Of a DNA stretch of 64,000 nt, positions 18,772 through 28,720 are shown one piece after another. Numbering within the stretch: position 1 is the first letter of the stretch; each line of letters starts with the position of its first letter. Below the pieces are notes generated by a model. The model was not told the DNA's origin. It worked only from the letters and a program-made list of their open reading frames with translations, and made no database searches. Position numbers and translations under genes: made by a program. The stretch is from assembly GCF_029194005.1 (NCBI RefSeq), contig NZ_JARFVA010000007.1, positions 62,001 to 126,000 of the forward strand, in the 5' to 3' direction. Source of the DNA: Flagellimonas okinawensis (GTDB lineage: Bacteria; Bacteroidota; Bacteroidia; Flavobacteriales; Flavobacteriaceae).

Positions 18772-19845
18772 ATGAAATTGAATAACAAAGGAACCCTATC
18801 CGATACGGAGCGGGAAAAGCTCAAAAGTCGCATAATTAGGTCGGCAAGGATTCTGAGAGAAAATCGAAAGATTAAACAAAGGGCTAGGTTATTGTACGGC
18901 GCAGCGGCGTCTATAGTGATATTGTTTGGTGTTTTCAGCGTTTTTGACATGCTCGGCGAACAATCTTTACAAGATTTTGTTGATGAAGATGCGCCATTTA
19001 TTGACGTTAGCAAGAGTAATCAGGTAACTGTGGTGCTGGGCGAGGGAAAGAAAGTACAACTAAAAGAAAAGAACAACACATTAAAATATTCCCCAACGGG
19101 AAAGGATCTACAAGTGGGAACGGGTGAAAAATATAGACAAATCTTAAAAGATGAAGACAAGCCTATTTTCAATACTATCCTGGTACCCTATGGAAAGCGC
19201 ACAGATGTGACCCTTTCAGATGGTACAAAAGTATGGATCAACTCAGGCTCGAGATTGGTTTATCCTGTAGTTTTTAAAGGTGATAGAAGAGAGGTTTATT
19301 TAGAAGGCGAAGCAATATTTGAAGTATCTCATAACCCTAAAAGACCGTTTTTAGTGCTTTCTTCAAATCAGGAAGTTGAGGTGCTGGGTACTGTTTTTAA
19401 CATTAGTAGTTATAGGGAAGATGAAAAAACAAGCACAGTCCTTAAAAGCGGTAGTGTATTGGTTACATATGCCAAAGATGATGGGAAATCTTTTAAAATA
19501 ACTCCTGGCACACGTTCAAGTTATAATAGCACAACCAAGGAAATTGATATACAGTATGCAGTAAATATGGATGAATATTTTGGATGGAGGAAAGGATTCT
19601 TCAGCTTTCAAAAAAATGATCTTAAGTATATAGCAACAAAATTGTCTAGATACTATGGGGTTGAAATAATTGTCAAGGGCGAACAATTGAGTAAGGACAC
19701 TTATTCTGGAAAAATTGACTTAAAGGAAGATGTATATAGTGTTATTCAAACTTTAGGCAAAGCATATCACTTTACTATGGAACGCCAAGCAGATAAAATC
19801 ATACTAATAACCACTCAACAAATTTATAAAACGCCAAGCCAATGA
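18772..19845 (+). CDS. FecR-family anti-sigma factor
   Basis: A 357-aa protein with a short cytoplasmic N terminus, one TM helix (~44-62, LYGAAASIVILFGVFSVFDML) and a periplasmic FecR domain. Typical blocks are VPYGKRTDVTLSDGTKVWINSGSRLVYP, REVYLEGEAIFEVSHNPKRPFLV and EVLGTVFNISSY. The C-terminal ~70 residues match the DUF4974-type domain (GWRKGFFSFQKNDLKYIATKLSRYYGVEI). It holds the sigma factor at the membrane and receives the signal from the STN domain of the SusC protein encoded next. Confidence 0.95.
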   Translation: MKLNNKGTLSDTEREKLKSRIIRSARILRENRKIKQRARLLYGAAASIVILFGVFSVFDMLGEQSLQDFVDEDAPFIDVSKSNQVTVVLGEGKKVQLKEKNNTLKYSPTGKDLQVGTGEKYRQILKDEDKPIFNTILVPYGKRTDVTLSDGTKVWINSGSRLVYPVVFKGDRREVYLEGEAIFEVSHNPKRPFLVLSSNQEVEVLGTVFNISSYREDEKTSTVLKSGSVLVTYAKDDGKSFKITPGTRSSYNSTTKEIDIQYAVNMDEYFGWRKGFFSFQKNDLKYIATKLSRYYGVEIIVKGEQLSKDTYSGKIDLKEDVYSVIQTLGKAYHFTMERQADKIILITTQQIYKTPSQ

Positions 19846-19866
19846 ATTAAAACCAACTAAACAAAA

Positions 19867-19894
19867 ACCGACAGATGTTGGAGCATCTGCCGGT
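19867..19894 (+). terminator. Hairpin between the FecR and SusC genes
   Basis: ACCG-A-CAGATG and CATCTG-C-CGGT pair across a 6-base loop, giving an 11-position stem with one internal A-C mismatch. No T-run follows, so it is more likely an attenuator or mRNA-processing/stability element lowering or separating regulator and transporter expression than a full terminator. Confidence 0.55.
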
Positions 19895-19938
19895 TGTAAA
19901 TGTATTACCGAAGTAATAACTAACTGAATCATAAAATT

Positions 19939-22900
19939 ATGAATAATTACTCAAGAATTGCATATGCCTTGGAGAAATTAAATAACCAGTCCATTTCATC
20001 TAACCTCATGAGGTCATTTCTTTGCTACATATTGATAGGATTAACGGCCCTTAATGCAAATGACACCTATGCACAGACAAAACTTAACCTTAATCTTAAA
20101 AAGGTAAATCTAGAGACACTTTTTGATGAAATACAAGAGGATAGCGAGTACATCTTTTTTTATAAAGATGGTATTTTGCCCAACGAAAATTCGATTACCC
20201 TTAAGCGGAACAATGTAACGTTGCCGGATATTCTGGATTCTTTTCTGGCACAATACGGTCTAGGCTACAATATCATAGGCAGACAAGTTACAGTATTTGA
20301 AGACCCGACCAATATGTCACTGGACACCAGTACTGTTGTATTTCAAGATCTTACGGTCAACGGAACTGTAGCGGATGATTCAGGAGTTCCTTTGGCGGGA
20401 GCCAATATTATCGAAAAAGGGACCACGAATGGCACTCAGACTGATTTTGACGGTAATTTTTCAATTAGAGTGACTGACAGTGATGCCGTATTGACTGTGT
20501 CGTATATAGGGTTTACTACCAAGGAAATACCTGTCAATGGACAATCTAACCTGAACATCATCTTACAAGAAAGCGCTGCTGCACTTGATGAAATTGTGGT
20601 CGTTGGCTATGGAACGCAAAAGAAAAGTGACTTAACAGGATCTGTCGCATCATTGAGCCAAGATGACATGAACCCAGGGGCAAACGTATCGGTCGACCAG
20701 ATGATGCTCGGTAGGGCGGCCGGGGTACAGATAAACCAGGCCAGTTCAGCGCCCGGTGGGGGACTGGCAATTAGGATCAGGGGTTCTAACTCTTTGAATG
20801 CCAGCAATGAACCTTTATATGTAATTGATGGGTTCCCGATTGATAACAGTCCCAACCTTGGTTCTGGCGGAGTGGCCGAAGTAAGCCAAAACCTGAGCCC
20901 AAGAAACCCGTTGAATGCCCTGAACCCAGCTGATGTGGAATCCATAGAGATTTTAAAGGATGCCTCGGCAACAGCAATCTATGGTTCAAGAGGTGCGAAT
21001 GGGGTAATCTTGATTACCACCAAAAAGGGAGGCAAGGGCAAGGTAAATGTTACTTATGATGTTTATGCCGGTATTCAATCGGTCGCCGAAAAAATTGATG
21101 TGTTGTCTACTTCCCAATACATCGATGCCATAAACGATCTGTCCATTGCACAAGGAAATGAAGCAGTTTTTAATGATGACGACATTTCAAGAATTGGCAG
21201 AGGAACAGATTGGCAAGAGGAGGTCTTCCGTTCGGCCCCTTTGACTAGCCATAACTTAGCCGTGAGCGGGGGCAGCGAAAACACAAATTATTATGCCTCA
21301 TTCAACTATTTTGACCAAGAAGGTGTTGTCAAAAATTCTGGTATAAAAAGATATACCGGAAGAATAAACCTAGAGACAAAAATTGGGAACAAGACCCAGA
21401 TTGGCCTAAACTTCAACACAAGCTTGATCAAGGATAACAACAATGTCGATGGCGTCAATACCAATGAGCAAGCAGGGCCCATTTACTCTTCGTTGTTATA
21501 TGACCCTACCGAACCCATATTAAATGACGATGGTACTTTTAGCCAATCCGCGAATCTTACGGTCAACAATCCTGTCACCTTGATAAACGCCATTATCAGT
21601 GAGAGCGAGACAAATAGAACTTTCGGTAGTGCTTTTTTGAACTACGATTTCACAGAAGACCTTTCGGGAAAGTTCAATTTCGGAACCGACAGGCAAACAT
21701 CAAGACGTGACATTTACAATACCACACAGACCATACGTGGTGGAGCAGCTGGTGGTATTGCGAACATCAACGTATTGGAACGTTCAAATTATCTGTTCGA
21801 GTATACGATGACCTATGACAAAACTTTTAACGAAGATCATGCGCTTACGGTATTGGGCGGTATCACCTTTCAAAAGTTCAGTTCAAGGTTCTTTTCGGGT
21901 AATATCAGTGGTTTTCCGACAGATGATATCAAAACGAACAATTTGGCCCTGGGTGATACCAATACGGATGTACTCTCCAGTGGCAAGGAAGAAAATACTT
22001 TGTTGTCATATTTGGGGAGGGTTAACTATAACCTTTTCGACAAATTTTTGTTGACCGCCTCGATACGGGCAGATGGATCATCAAGATTCGGAGAGAACAA
22101 CAAATGGGGCTATTTTCCTTCCTTTGCCTTGGGCTATAAGCTAGACCAAGAAGAATTTATTCCCGATAGTTTCAGCCAGCTTAAGCTGAGAGCAAGTTGG
22201 GGCCAGACAGGTAACCAGGAAATTGGCAACTACGCATCGCAATTGACCTTTGGCACTGGACCCAACGTGGTGTTTGGTGGCACGATTTCGGGCAGTGTCG
22301 TCCCGCAGCGTATTGCAAATCCTGACCTTAAGTGGGAAACCACCGAACAGCTAAATGTTGGTCTTGATTTTGGCATTTCTGGTGGCAGGTTCAGTGGAAG
22401 CTTGGATTATTTTTCAAAAGAATCGAAAGACCTGTTATTCGATCTTCCCTTGCCATTTGCGTCTGGTTATGCTTCAATATTGACAAATGTAGGTGAGGTT
22501 AAGAACAGTGGGTTCGAGTTTCTTTTCAACTCGACCAATATAGTAACCGATAATTTCAAATGGGACACTTCTTTGAATTTTTCTGCCATTAAGAATGAAG
22601 TGGTGGATTTGGGCCGTATTGAAAGTATCGTTACAGGAGGTGTTCAGGCAGTGGGCAATACGGCGATTATCCAAGAAGGTGACCCCCTTGCCTCCTATTA
22701 TGGGTACGTGGTCACCGGCATTTTTCAAGAAGGCGACGACATTGCCAATTCGGCGCAGCCGACAGCCCAGCCCGGTTTTCCAATTTTTGAAGATCGAAAT
22801 GGAGATGGTGCCATCACACCTGCAGACCAGAGCATTATTGGTACGCCTTATCCTGATTTTACCTATGGCATACAAAATTCAATTTCTTACAAAAATTTGA

Positions 22901-23346
22901 AGCTGGATTTCTTTTTTCAGGGCCAGGCCGGCGTCGACCTATTGAACATTAATGTAATAGAGTCTCTTTATCCTGCAAATTTCAGAAGAAACCGACTGGC
23001 GAATCAAATATTGAATCGGTGGACACCTCAAAATACAAATACAAAATGGCCTTCAGGGGTAAATCCTAATGCGTACGGGGCAGGAAAAGTCAATACACTT
23101 ACCATTCAAGATGCTTCTTATTTAAGATTGAAAAATGTTCGGCTATCGTACAACGTGCCAGTTCAGAATATTGATTTTTTAAATGCACTTCAAGTCTATG
23201 TGACTGGCCAGAACCTATTTACAATTACTGATTATATAGGTTTTGATCCAGAGGCAAATTCATTTGGTAGAAGTAACGTAAGGATTGATTATAGTAGTTA
23301 TCCTTTGGCGAGAACCTACATGTTGGGTCTTACTGCCAACTTTTAG
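19939..23346 (+). CDS. SusC/RagA-type TonB-dependent outer membrane transporter with STN domain
   Basis: A 1135-aa protein. The signal segment ends near residue 46 (NDTYAQ). The STN domain follows (~50-112, LNLNLKKVNLETLFDEIQEDSEYIF), then a carboxypeptidase-D-like domain (~130-210, VNGTVADDSGVPLAGANIIEKGT), the TonB-dependent plug (EIVVVGYGTQKKSDLTGSV, IRIRGSNSL, PLYVIDGFPI) and a 22-strand barrel ending in YMLGLTANF. It imports oligosaccharide-like ligands with its SusD partner. The extra STN domain contacts the FecR protein and marks it as a signal transducer. It is followed by susD-like after 26 bp. Confidence 0.96.
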   Translation: MNNYSRIAYALEKLNNQSISSNLMRSFLCYILIGLTALNANDTYAQTKLNLNLKKVNLETLFDEIQEDSEYIFFYKDGILPNENSITLKRNNVTLPDILDSFLAQYGLGYNIIGRQVTVFEDPTNMSLDTSTVVFQDLTVNGTVADDSGVPLAGANIIEKGTTNGTQTDFDGNFSIRVTDSDAVLTVSYIGFTTKEIPVNGQSNLNIILQESAAALDEIVVVGYGTQKKSDLTGSVASLSQDDMNPGANVSVDQMMLGRAAGVQINQASSAPGGGLAIRIRGSNSLNASNEPLYVIDGFPIDNSPNLGSGGVAEVSQNLSPRNPLNALNPADVESIEILKDASATAIYGSRGANGVILITTKKGGKGKVNVTYDVYAGIQSVAEKIDVLSTSQYIDAINDLSIAQGNEAVFNDDDISRIGRGTDWQEEVFRSAPLTSHNLAVSGGSENTNYYASFNYFDQEGVVKNSGIKRYTGRINLETKIGNKTQIGLNFNTSLIKDNNNVDGVNTNEQAGPIYSSLLYDPTEPILNDDGTFSQSANLTVNNPVTLINAIISESETNRTFGSAFLNYDFTEDLSGKFNFGTDRQTSRRDIYNTTQTIRGGAAGGIANINVLERSNYLFEYTMTYDKTFNEDHALTVLGGITFQKFSSRFFSGNISGFPTDDIKTNNLALGDTNTDVLSSGKEENTLLSYLGRVNYNLFDKFLLTASIRADGSSRFGENNKWGYFPSFALGYKLDQEEFIPDSFSQLKLRASWGQTGNQEIGNYASQLTFGTGPNVVFGGTISGSVVPQRIANPDLKWETTEQLNVGLDFGISGGRFSGSLDYFSKESKDLLFDLPLPFASGYASILTNVGEVKNSGFEFLFNSTNIVTDNFKWDTSLNFSAIKNEVVDLGRIESIVTGGVQAVGNTAIIQEGDPLASYYGYVVTGIFQEGDDIANSAQPTAQPGFPIFEDRNGDGAITPADQSIIGTPYPDFTYGIQNSISYKNLKLDFFFQGQAGVDLLNINVIESLYPANFRRNRLANQILNRWTPQNTNTKWPSGVNPNAYGAGKVNTLTIQDASYLRLKNVRLSYNVPVQNIDFLNALQVYVTGQNLFTITDYIGFDPEANSFGRSNVRIDYSSYPLARTYMLGLTANF

Positions 23347-23372
23347 GTCTAACAATTAAAATATTTACAATT

Positions 23373-24800
23373 ATGAAAACTTATCATTATAAAATAGTCC
23401 TTATTTTAATGCTGACAAGCTTGATGGGCTGTGAAGAACGTTTGGAGGAGGAGGTATTCTCTGAGCTCTCACCCTCTACACTTTTTACTTCTGAGCAAGG
23501 ACTCAATTCTCTGTTGAATGCAGCTTATAGTTATTCACACAGGTCAGGGGATGATGAATCTTGGTCCCCCTATTATTTGGGAACCATGCCGGCTGGGGAA
23601 GTCTGGGGTGCCGGCGGGTCGATTGAAAGTGCATGGCAATCATTGATCGATTACACTTGGGACAGTAACCATGGACAGTTAATTCCTGTATGGATAGTGT
23701 ACTTTAGCTCCATTCGTGATGCGAATTTAGTCTTGGATAATTTGGACAATGATTCTTTTTCGGATGATTACAAGCAAAGAACTGAGGCCGAAGTCCATTT
23801 TTTAAGGGGCTGGGCCTATTCTGAGCTCTACAAGCTTTTCGGCAGGTTGCCGCTCTATCAGTCTTCAACTGACGATCCTTTGTTGCCACGCTCTAGCGAT
23901 GAAGAAACACGGGCTTTTATAGAACAAGAACTTCTAGAGGCGATTGCAACTTTGCCGACCGAGCCTATGGCTTTTGGTCGGGCGTCCCAGGGAGTGGCCA
24001 TGTCGGTCCTGGCAAAATTTTATCTAAATACCAAACAATGGCAAAAAGCGGCCGATATGTCTCTACATGTCATGAATCTAGGGCTTTATAGTTTATTGCC
24101 CAATTACTCTGATGTCTTTGATATATCGAACGAGGGCAATGCTGAAGTTATTTGGGCACTTCCCAAGAATGCCGCCGGGGCAGGCCAGTTCATGAATGCA
24201 TTGATTTTTCCTCCTGATTATCCCCGGCCTTTTCCCAACAATTCGGTGTTTGCGGCACGCACATACCTCTTCGATGATTTTGTAAACTCCTTTGAGGCGA
24301 CAGACACACGAAGCAGCCGCATAATAACGGAATGGGAAAGTACAGCAACAGGTCAACTTGTAATGGGATTGGGCAATGACCAATCACACCCCTATAAATT
24401 GCCTTTTGACCCTAATGCGGTAGGACCTTCTGCTGGCAATGATATCGTGGTCATCAGGTATGCCGACATATTGTTGACAAGGGCTGAAGCGCTTAATGAG
24501 CTCAACGGGCCCACTCAAGAGGTCATTGACCTTATTAATGAGGTCAGAAATCGGGCCGGGGCCACTCCCTTGATTTTGGGAAGTTTCAACAAAGACTCAT
24601 TGCGGGATGCCATCTTACGTGAAAGGGAGTGGGAATTCTATTTTGAAGGAAATGCAAGGGAAGACCAGATTAGGCACGGGGTTATGATCTCTAGGGCTCA
24701 AGCAAGGGGAAAAAATGCCCAAGAATTTCATGTGCTCTATCCAATTCCGCAAAGAGAGCTGGATGCCAATTCCAATCTGGAACAAAATGCTGGGTATTAA
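23373..24800 (+). CDS. SusD/RagB-type nutrient-binding outer membrane lipoprotein
   Basis: A 475-aa lipoprotein (MLTSLMGC, lipidated C20) with the helical SusD/RagB fold: early SPSTLFTSEQGLNSLLNAAYSY, helix-repeat EVHFLRGWAYSELYKLFGRLPL, and C-terminal VVIRYADILLTRAEALNEL, INEVRNRAGA and LREREWEFYFEG. It caps the SusC barrel on the cell surface and binds the glycan or glycan-like ligand. Position directly after SusC is diagnostic of a utilization locus. Confidence 0.95.
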   Translation: MKTYHYKIVLILMLTSLMGCEERLEEEVFSELSPSTLFTSEQGLNSLLNAAYSYSHRSGDDESWSPYYLGTMPAGEVWGAGGSIESAWQSLIDYTWDSNHGQLIPVWIVYFSSIRDANLVLDNLDNDSFSDDYKQRTEAEVHFLRGWAYSELYKLFGRLPLYQSSTDDPLLPRSSDEETRAFIEQELLEAIATLPTEPMAFGRASQGVAMSVLAKFYLNTKQWQKAADMSLHVMNLGLYSLLPNYSDVFDISNEGNAEVIWALPKNAAGAGQFMNALIFPPDYPRPFPNNSVFAARTYLFDDFVNSFEATDTRSSRIITEWESTATGQLVMGLGNDQSHPYKLPFDPNAVGPSAGNDIVVIRYADILLTRAEALNELNGPTQEVIDLINEVRNRAGATPLILGSFNKDSLRDAILREREWEFYFEGNAREDQIRHGVMISRAQARGKNAQEFHVLYPIPQRELDANSNLEQNAGY

Positions 24801-25011
24801 ATATTTTAAGGGTCTTCAGAATGTTATAATAAAGGTTAAAATAGAAAAGCAACGGTGGACAACTTTAATGGGCAGCCTACCTAAGCTTTCTTCCATCTTT
24901 AACAATCAGCTGAAAGGCTTCTTCGTCAGTAAATTTTAGCGAATACCCCAAACTTTAGGTAGGAATATTGAAGATAAAAAAGTCAATTTGAATGAAAAAA
25001 TAATTAGATTC

Positions 25012-26442
25012 ATGAGCAAAAACATTTTTATTATACTTTCAGTCTTGTCGTTCACAATAGCGTGTACAGAACAACAAACTGAGAAAGACCAAGAATCGAA
25101 AGGGAAAGATAAGCCTTTGAATTTTGTGGTCATCTTTGCCGATGATCTTGGGTATGGCGATCTGAGCTCATACGGCCATCCTACCATACATACCAAAAAT
25201 CTGGACCAAATGGCGGTAGAAGGCCAAAAGTGGACGAACTTCTATGTTGGATCCAGCGTATGTACCCCCAGTAGGGCAGCATTGTTGACAGGGAGGTTGC
25301 CCATCAGAAATGGGATGACAAGCAGGGTAAACCGCGTCCTTTTTCCCGATTCCCACAATGGATTGCCGCAGAATGAGGTAACCATGGCGGAACAATTAAA
25401 AAAAGTCGGTTACAGAACGGCCTGTATAGGTAAATGGCATTTGGGCCATAAAGAAGAGTATCTACCAACAAACCAAGGGTTCGATTACTATTTTGGAATT
25501 CCTTACAGCAATGACATGGACAATATCATACCATTTAGGTCTGCTCATGGATATATTGATTTTTGGAAGTCAGAAGAAAGAAAGGATATAAACACTTTCA
25601 ACGTTCCCCTCATGCGCAATACCGAGATAGTGGAACGACCAGCTGATCAGAACACATTGACAAAACGTTATAATGAAGAGGCTGTTCAGTTCATCCGGCA
25701 AAACAAGGAAAAACCATTTTTTCTTTATTTGGCCCATAATCTTCCACATGTACCTCTTTTTGCCTCGAAGGATTTTTTGGGTACCAGTAATAGGGGCATC
25801 TATGGGGATGTCGTTGAAGAGATTGACCACGGGGTCGGGCAGATATTGGCCGAACTGAAAAAAAACGGCCTCGATGAAAACACCATTGTGGTCTTCACCT
25901 CTGACAATGGGCCTTGGCTCATCATGAACGAAGAAGGTGGAAGTGCAGGACTTTTGCGAGAAGGAAAAGGCTCAACTTGGGAAGGAGGTATGCGTGAACC
26001 ATGTATTTTTTGGGGTCCCGGCCGAATACAACCTGGTTTGGTGACACAAATAGGTACCACCATGGATTTGTTTACGACCTTCAGTAAATTGGCAAATGTG
26101 CCATTGCCCGATGATCGAAAAATAGACGGAACAGACCTGGGCCCAACGCTTTTCGAAAAAATGCCCAGCATAAGAAAAGAAGTGTTTTATTATAGGGGCG
26201 ATGAGCTCTATGCGGTTAGATTGGGCGCCTTCAAAGCACATTTCATTACCGAAGGTGCCTATGGCCCACCTGCTCGAGAAGAACATAATCCCCCACTTCT
26301 CTACAATCTTGAAGTGGATCCGTCTGAAAAATTTAATGTTGCCGATAGCAATCTTGATATCATCGAACAAATTCAAGCCTTGGTAAAGAAACATAATTCA
26401 GATTTGGTCAAAGGGAAAGACCAGTTGAAAGACCGGGGGTGA
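25012..26442 (+). CDS. Family S1 sulfatase lipoprotein (arylsulfatase A-like)
   Basis: A 476-aa protein from ATG 25012, chosen over 24988 because it opens a lipoprotein signal (SVLSFTIAC, lipidated C18). FVVIFADDLGYGDLSSYG holds the metal-binding acidic pair; CTPSRAALLTGRLPIRNGM carries the formylglycine Cys (C84). ACIGKWHLGH and TSDNGPW are the other active-site blocks, and the extra WEGGMREPCIFWGPG is characteristic of arylsulfatase A-like members. It is in the plus-strand operon after SusD (gap ~210 bp). It likely desulfates the imported or surface-bound substrate. Confidence 0.94.
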   Translation: MSKNIFIILSVLSFTIACTEQQTEKDQESKGKDKPLNFVVIFADDLGYGDLSSYGHPTIHTKNLDQMAVEGQKWTNFYVGSSVCTPSRAALLTGRLPIRNGMTSRVNRVLFPDSHNGLPQNEVTMAEQLKKVGYRTACIGKWHLGHKEEYLPTNQGFDYYFGIPYSNDMDNIIPFRSAHGYIDFWKSEERKDINTFNVPLMRNTEIVERPADQNTLTKRYNEEAVQFIRQNKEKPFFLYLAHNLPHVPLFASKDFLGTSNRGIYGDVVEEIDHGVGQILAELKKNGLDENTIVVFTSDNGPWLIMNEEGGSAGLLREGKGSTWEGGMREPCIFWGPGRIQPGLVTQIGTTMDLFTTFSKLANVPLPDDRKIDGTDLGPTLFEKMPSIRKEVFYYRGDELYAVRLGAFKAHFITEGAYGPPAREEHNPPLLYNLEVDPSEKFNVADSNLDIIEQIQALVKKHNSDLVKGKDQLKDRG

Positions 26443-26489
26443 CCTTTGAATTATCATTGAAATTTAAAATGCGCTTAATTTTAAGATAT

Positions 26490-27596
26490 ATGAAAAATCG
26501 ACATCAAATTAAAAGTTTGTTGATTCTATTCCTATTTGTCAGCGGTATCCTTGCAGCCCAGGACCAAGATAGTAGCTATTCACTTGTAGAAATTCCCGCC
26601 CCATCACTCAAGGATAATTTAATAGGAACAAATGACATCCAAAAGATAGGTGTTTATTTACCACCTTCCTATTCAGGCTCGGGCGAACTATTTCCAGTGG
26701 TCTATTTTTTGAACGGATATACTGTTGAGGCTGGCGAATATCCCAAAACGGAAGCTTTTTACAGCTATATGAAAAATAGCGAAAAGCGAGAGTTCATCTT
26801 AATAGAACTGAACGGTCATAACCTGTTCGAAGGGTCAATGTACACCAATTCACCGGTTTCGGGAAATTGGGAAGATTTTATCGTAAGAGATGTCGTGACA
26901 TATGTTGACGGCCATTATAGAACTTTGGCAAAACGGGAATCTCGTGGTATAACTGGTCATTCAATGGGGGGAGGTGGCACAATCAACATCAGTTTGAAGC
27001 ATCCTGATGTGTTTTCTGTGGTCTATGCCATGAGCCCTGCCGTTTTAGCAAATGATATTTTATTGAATGGTATGTTTCAGAACGATTCAATCTTGGTGCA
27101 TGTTCAGAATTTATCCAAAAAAATGGCAAAGGTGAGGGATGAGGATTTTGCCGAAACCTTGCAACTAGAATTAAAATCCTATGACCGAAAGGTAACGAGT
27201 ATATTTGGTATTCTCGCCTTTGGGTCAGCTTTCTCACCCGATCTCTCACAACCTTTAAAAATCGCATTCCCTTTTAAAAGGAATCCTGATGGTAATTTTA
27301 CTAAGGTAGAAGAAATCCATAAGAAATGGGTAGCTGGTTTTGGAAATTTGGAAGAAAAAATAAAAAAATATAGAAACAATTTAATCCAATTCAAAAAATT
27401 TGCGCTGAGCTGTGGATATCAGGACGAAATGCCCGGATTATTCGAAGGTTCAGTTTATTTCTCTACATTGCTGAAAGAGGAAAAAATACCACATAGCACA
27501 TGCTGGTACACCGGTAATCATACAGATAAGGTGAGTGAACAACTCATGAATGAGGTATTTCCGGCAATGTCTGAATACTTAAATGGTGAAAAATAA
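26490..27596 (+). CDS. Exported esterase/alpha-beta hydrolase
   Basis: A 368-aa protein from ATG 26490 with a signal peptide (~1-23, ending GILAAQ). In-frame starts at 26469 and GTG 26439 exist; the latter would overlap the sulfatase stop. It has an esterase D-like core: PVVYFLNGYTVEAGEY, then ITGHSMGGGG with nucleophile S158, and late HTDKVSEQLMNEVFP with a likely catalytic His. An insertion of ~80 residues lies between the nucleophile and the C terminus. It is the last gene of the SusCD unit, closed by a strong terminator. It probably removes ester groups from the same substrate the sulfatases act on. Confidence 0.85.
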   Translation: MKNRHQIKSLLILFLFVSGILAAQDQDSSYSLVEIPAPSLKDNLIGTNDIQKIGVYLPPSYSGSGELFPVVYFLNGYTVEAGEYPKTEAFYSYMKNSEKREFILIELNGHNLFEGSMYTNSPVSGNWEDFIVRDVVTYVDGHYRTLAKRESRGITGHSMGGGGTINISLKHPDVFSVVYAMSPAVLANDILLNGMFQNDSILVHVQNLSKKMAKVRDEDFAETLQLELKSYDRKVTSIFGILAFGSAFSPDLSQPLKIAFPFKRNPDGNFTKVEEIHKKWVAGFGNLEEKIKKYRNNLIQFKKFALSCGYQDEMPGLFEGSVYFSTLLKEEKIPHSTCWYTGNHTDKVSEQLMNEVFPAMSEYLNGEK

Positions 27597-27630
27597 TACG
27601 TAGGTTGATTTTGAGTTAGTTTTTTATGAG

Positions 27631-27654
27631 AGCGCAGCTTGTCTGCGCTTTTTT
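27631..27654 (+). terminator. Rho-independent terminator of the SusCD operon
   Basis: AGCGCAG and CTGCGCT pair perfectly around a CTTGT loop and are followed by six Ts. It lies 35 bp after the esterase stop and separates the operon from the mutarotase gene. Confidence 0.92.
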
Positions 27655-27718
27655 ACTTTTTGCTTCCAATTCCAGTCCTTATGCTAAATTTCTTATTATG
27701 AACTAATACATTCACACG

Positions 27719-28720
27719 ATGAAACTAACAAATTCAAAAAGGGCTGTTAAGTGGGATTGCAAAGTACCACACCTGAAAGTATTGGGTTTTTTACTTATTT
27801 TTTTGACATTTTTCTTTCCAGTCTATGGCCAAGATTCTGAGGTATTTTGGCTCGAAAATGATTCGATTAGAGTATCAATTAGCAAAAAAGGGGCTGAACT
27901 TCAAAGCATAAAAGGCAAAATCAGCGAGTTTGAGTACCTATGGCAGGGCAATGGTGAATATTGGACCGACAGGGCTCCTATAATGTTTCCAGTAAATGTC
28001 AGATTCAAGGACGATGAGTTTTATTTTCGGAATGTGAAATACGAGATGCCAAAAATGGGAATCATAAAACAGAGTCTTATGGCCCTAAAGCACAAATCTA
28101 AAAATGAGGCAACATTAAGTTTTGTCCCCGATGAAGAGGTTTTGCACGAAAACTACCCATTTTTGTTCAAAATTTCGGTTCGATATAAATTGACGGATAA
28201 TACCATCTTGAACGAATATATCATCACAAATAACGGTACTCATAGCATGTATTTTGCACTCGGTGGGCATCCTGGGTTTAATCTGTCACTTGGTCAACCA
28301 AATGATAGAAAAACACATGAGTTATTTTTTTATAAATCCCTTTCTGCCAAAAGAGAACTAATTAAAAATAGTCTTCTGAAAGATTCGGTAGCCCCCTTTT
28401 TACAAGATGAGACGACTCTTGGACTTGATGATGACAGGGTTCCCAATACTGGAATTTTCATCAAAGACTCAGTTATCAATAAAATTGGTCTGGCCAAATC
28501 TGGCCAAAAACCATACATAAGTTTGATTTTGGGGAATTTTCCGAATGTCAATATTTGGAGCCCTCCAGGATATCCGTTTGTGTGCATTGAACCTATGGCC
28601 TCACACCACGATTTTGAAGATTCTCCAAAAGATATCGAAAAAAAGTCACACCTCGTCACATTGAAACCGGGCGAAACCGTTAAATATTATTTTTTAATAC
28701 AAATAGACCAAAACCCTTAA
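27719..28720 (+). CDS. Exported aldose 1-epimerase (mutarotase)-like protein
   Basis: A 333-aa protein with an unusually long basic N terminus before a hydrophobic export segment (~22-38, ending PVYGQ). The galactose-mutarotase-like beta-sandwich follows: FWLENDSIRVSISKKGAELQSIKGK at the start, MYFALGGHPGFNLSL with the family's GGHPGF motif, and NIWSPPGYPFVCIEPMA near the end. The family interconverts sugar anomers or binds hexose-6-phosphate; this copy is closest to the LacX-like branch by its motifs. Export suggests a role in periplasmic sugar handling downstream of the sulfatase/esterase locus, although a terminator separates them. Confidence 0.85.
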   Translation: MKLTNSKRAVKWDCKVPHLKVLGFLLIFLTFFFPVYGQDSEVFWLENDSIRVSISKKGAELQSIKGKISEFEYLWQGNGEYWTDRAPIMFPVNVRFKDDEFYFRNVKYEMPKMGIIKQSLMALKHKSKNEATLSFVPDEEVLHENYPFLFKISVRYKLTDNTILNEYIITNNGTHSMYFALGGHPGFNLSLGQPNDRKTHELFFYKSLSAKRELIKNSLLKDSVAPFLQDETTLGLDDDRVPNTGIFIKDSVINKIGLAKSGQKPYISLILGNFPNVNIWSPPGYPFVCIEPMASHHDFEDSPKDIEKKSHLVTLKPGETVKYYFLIQIDQNP

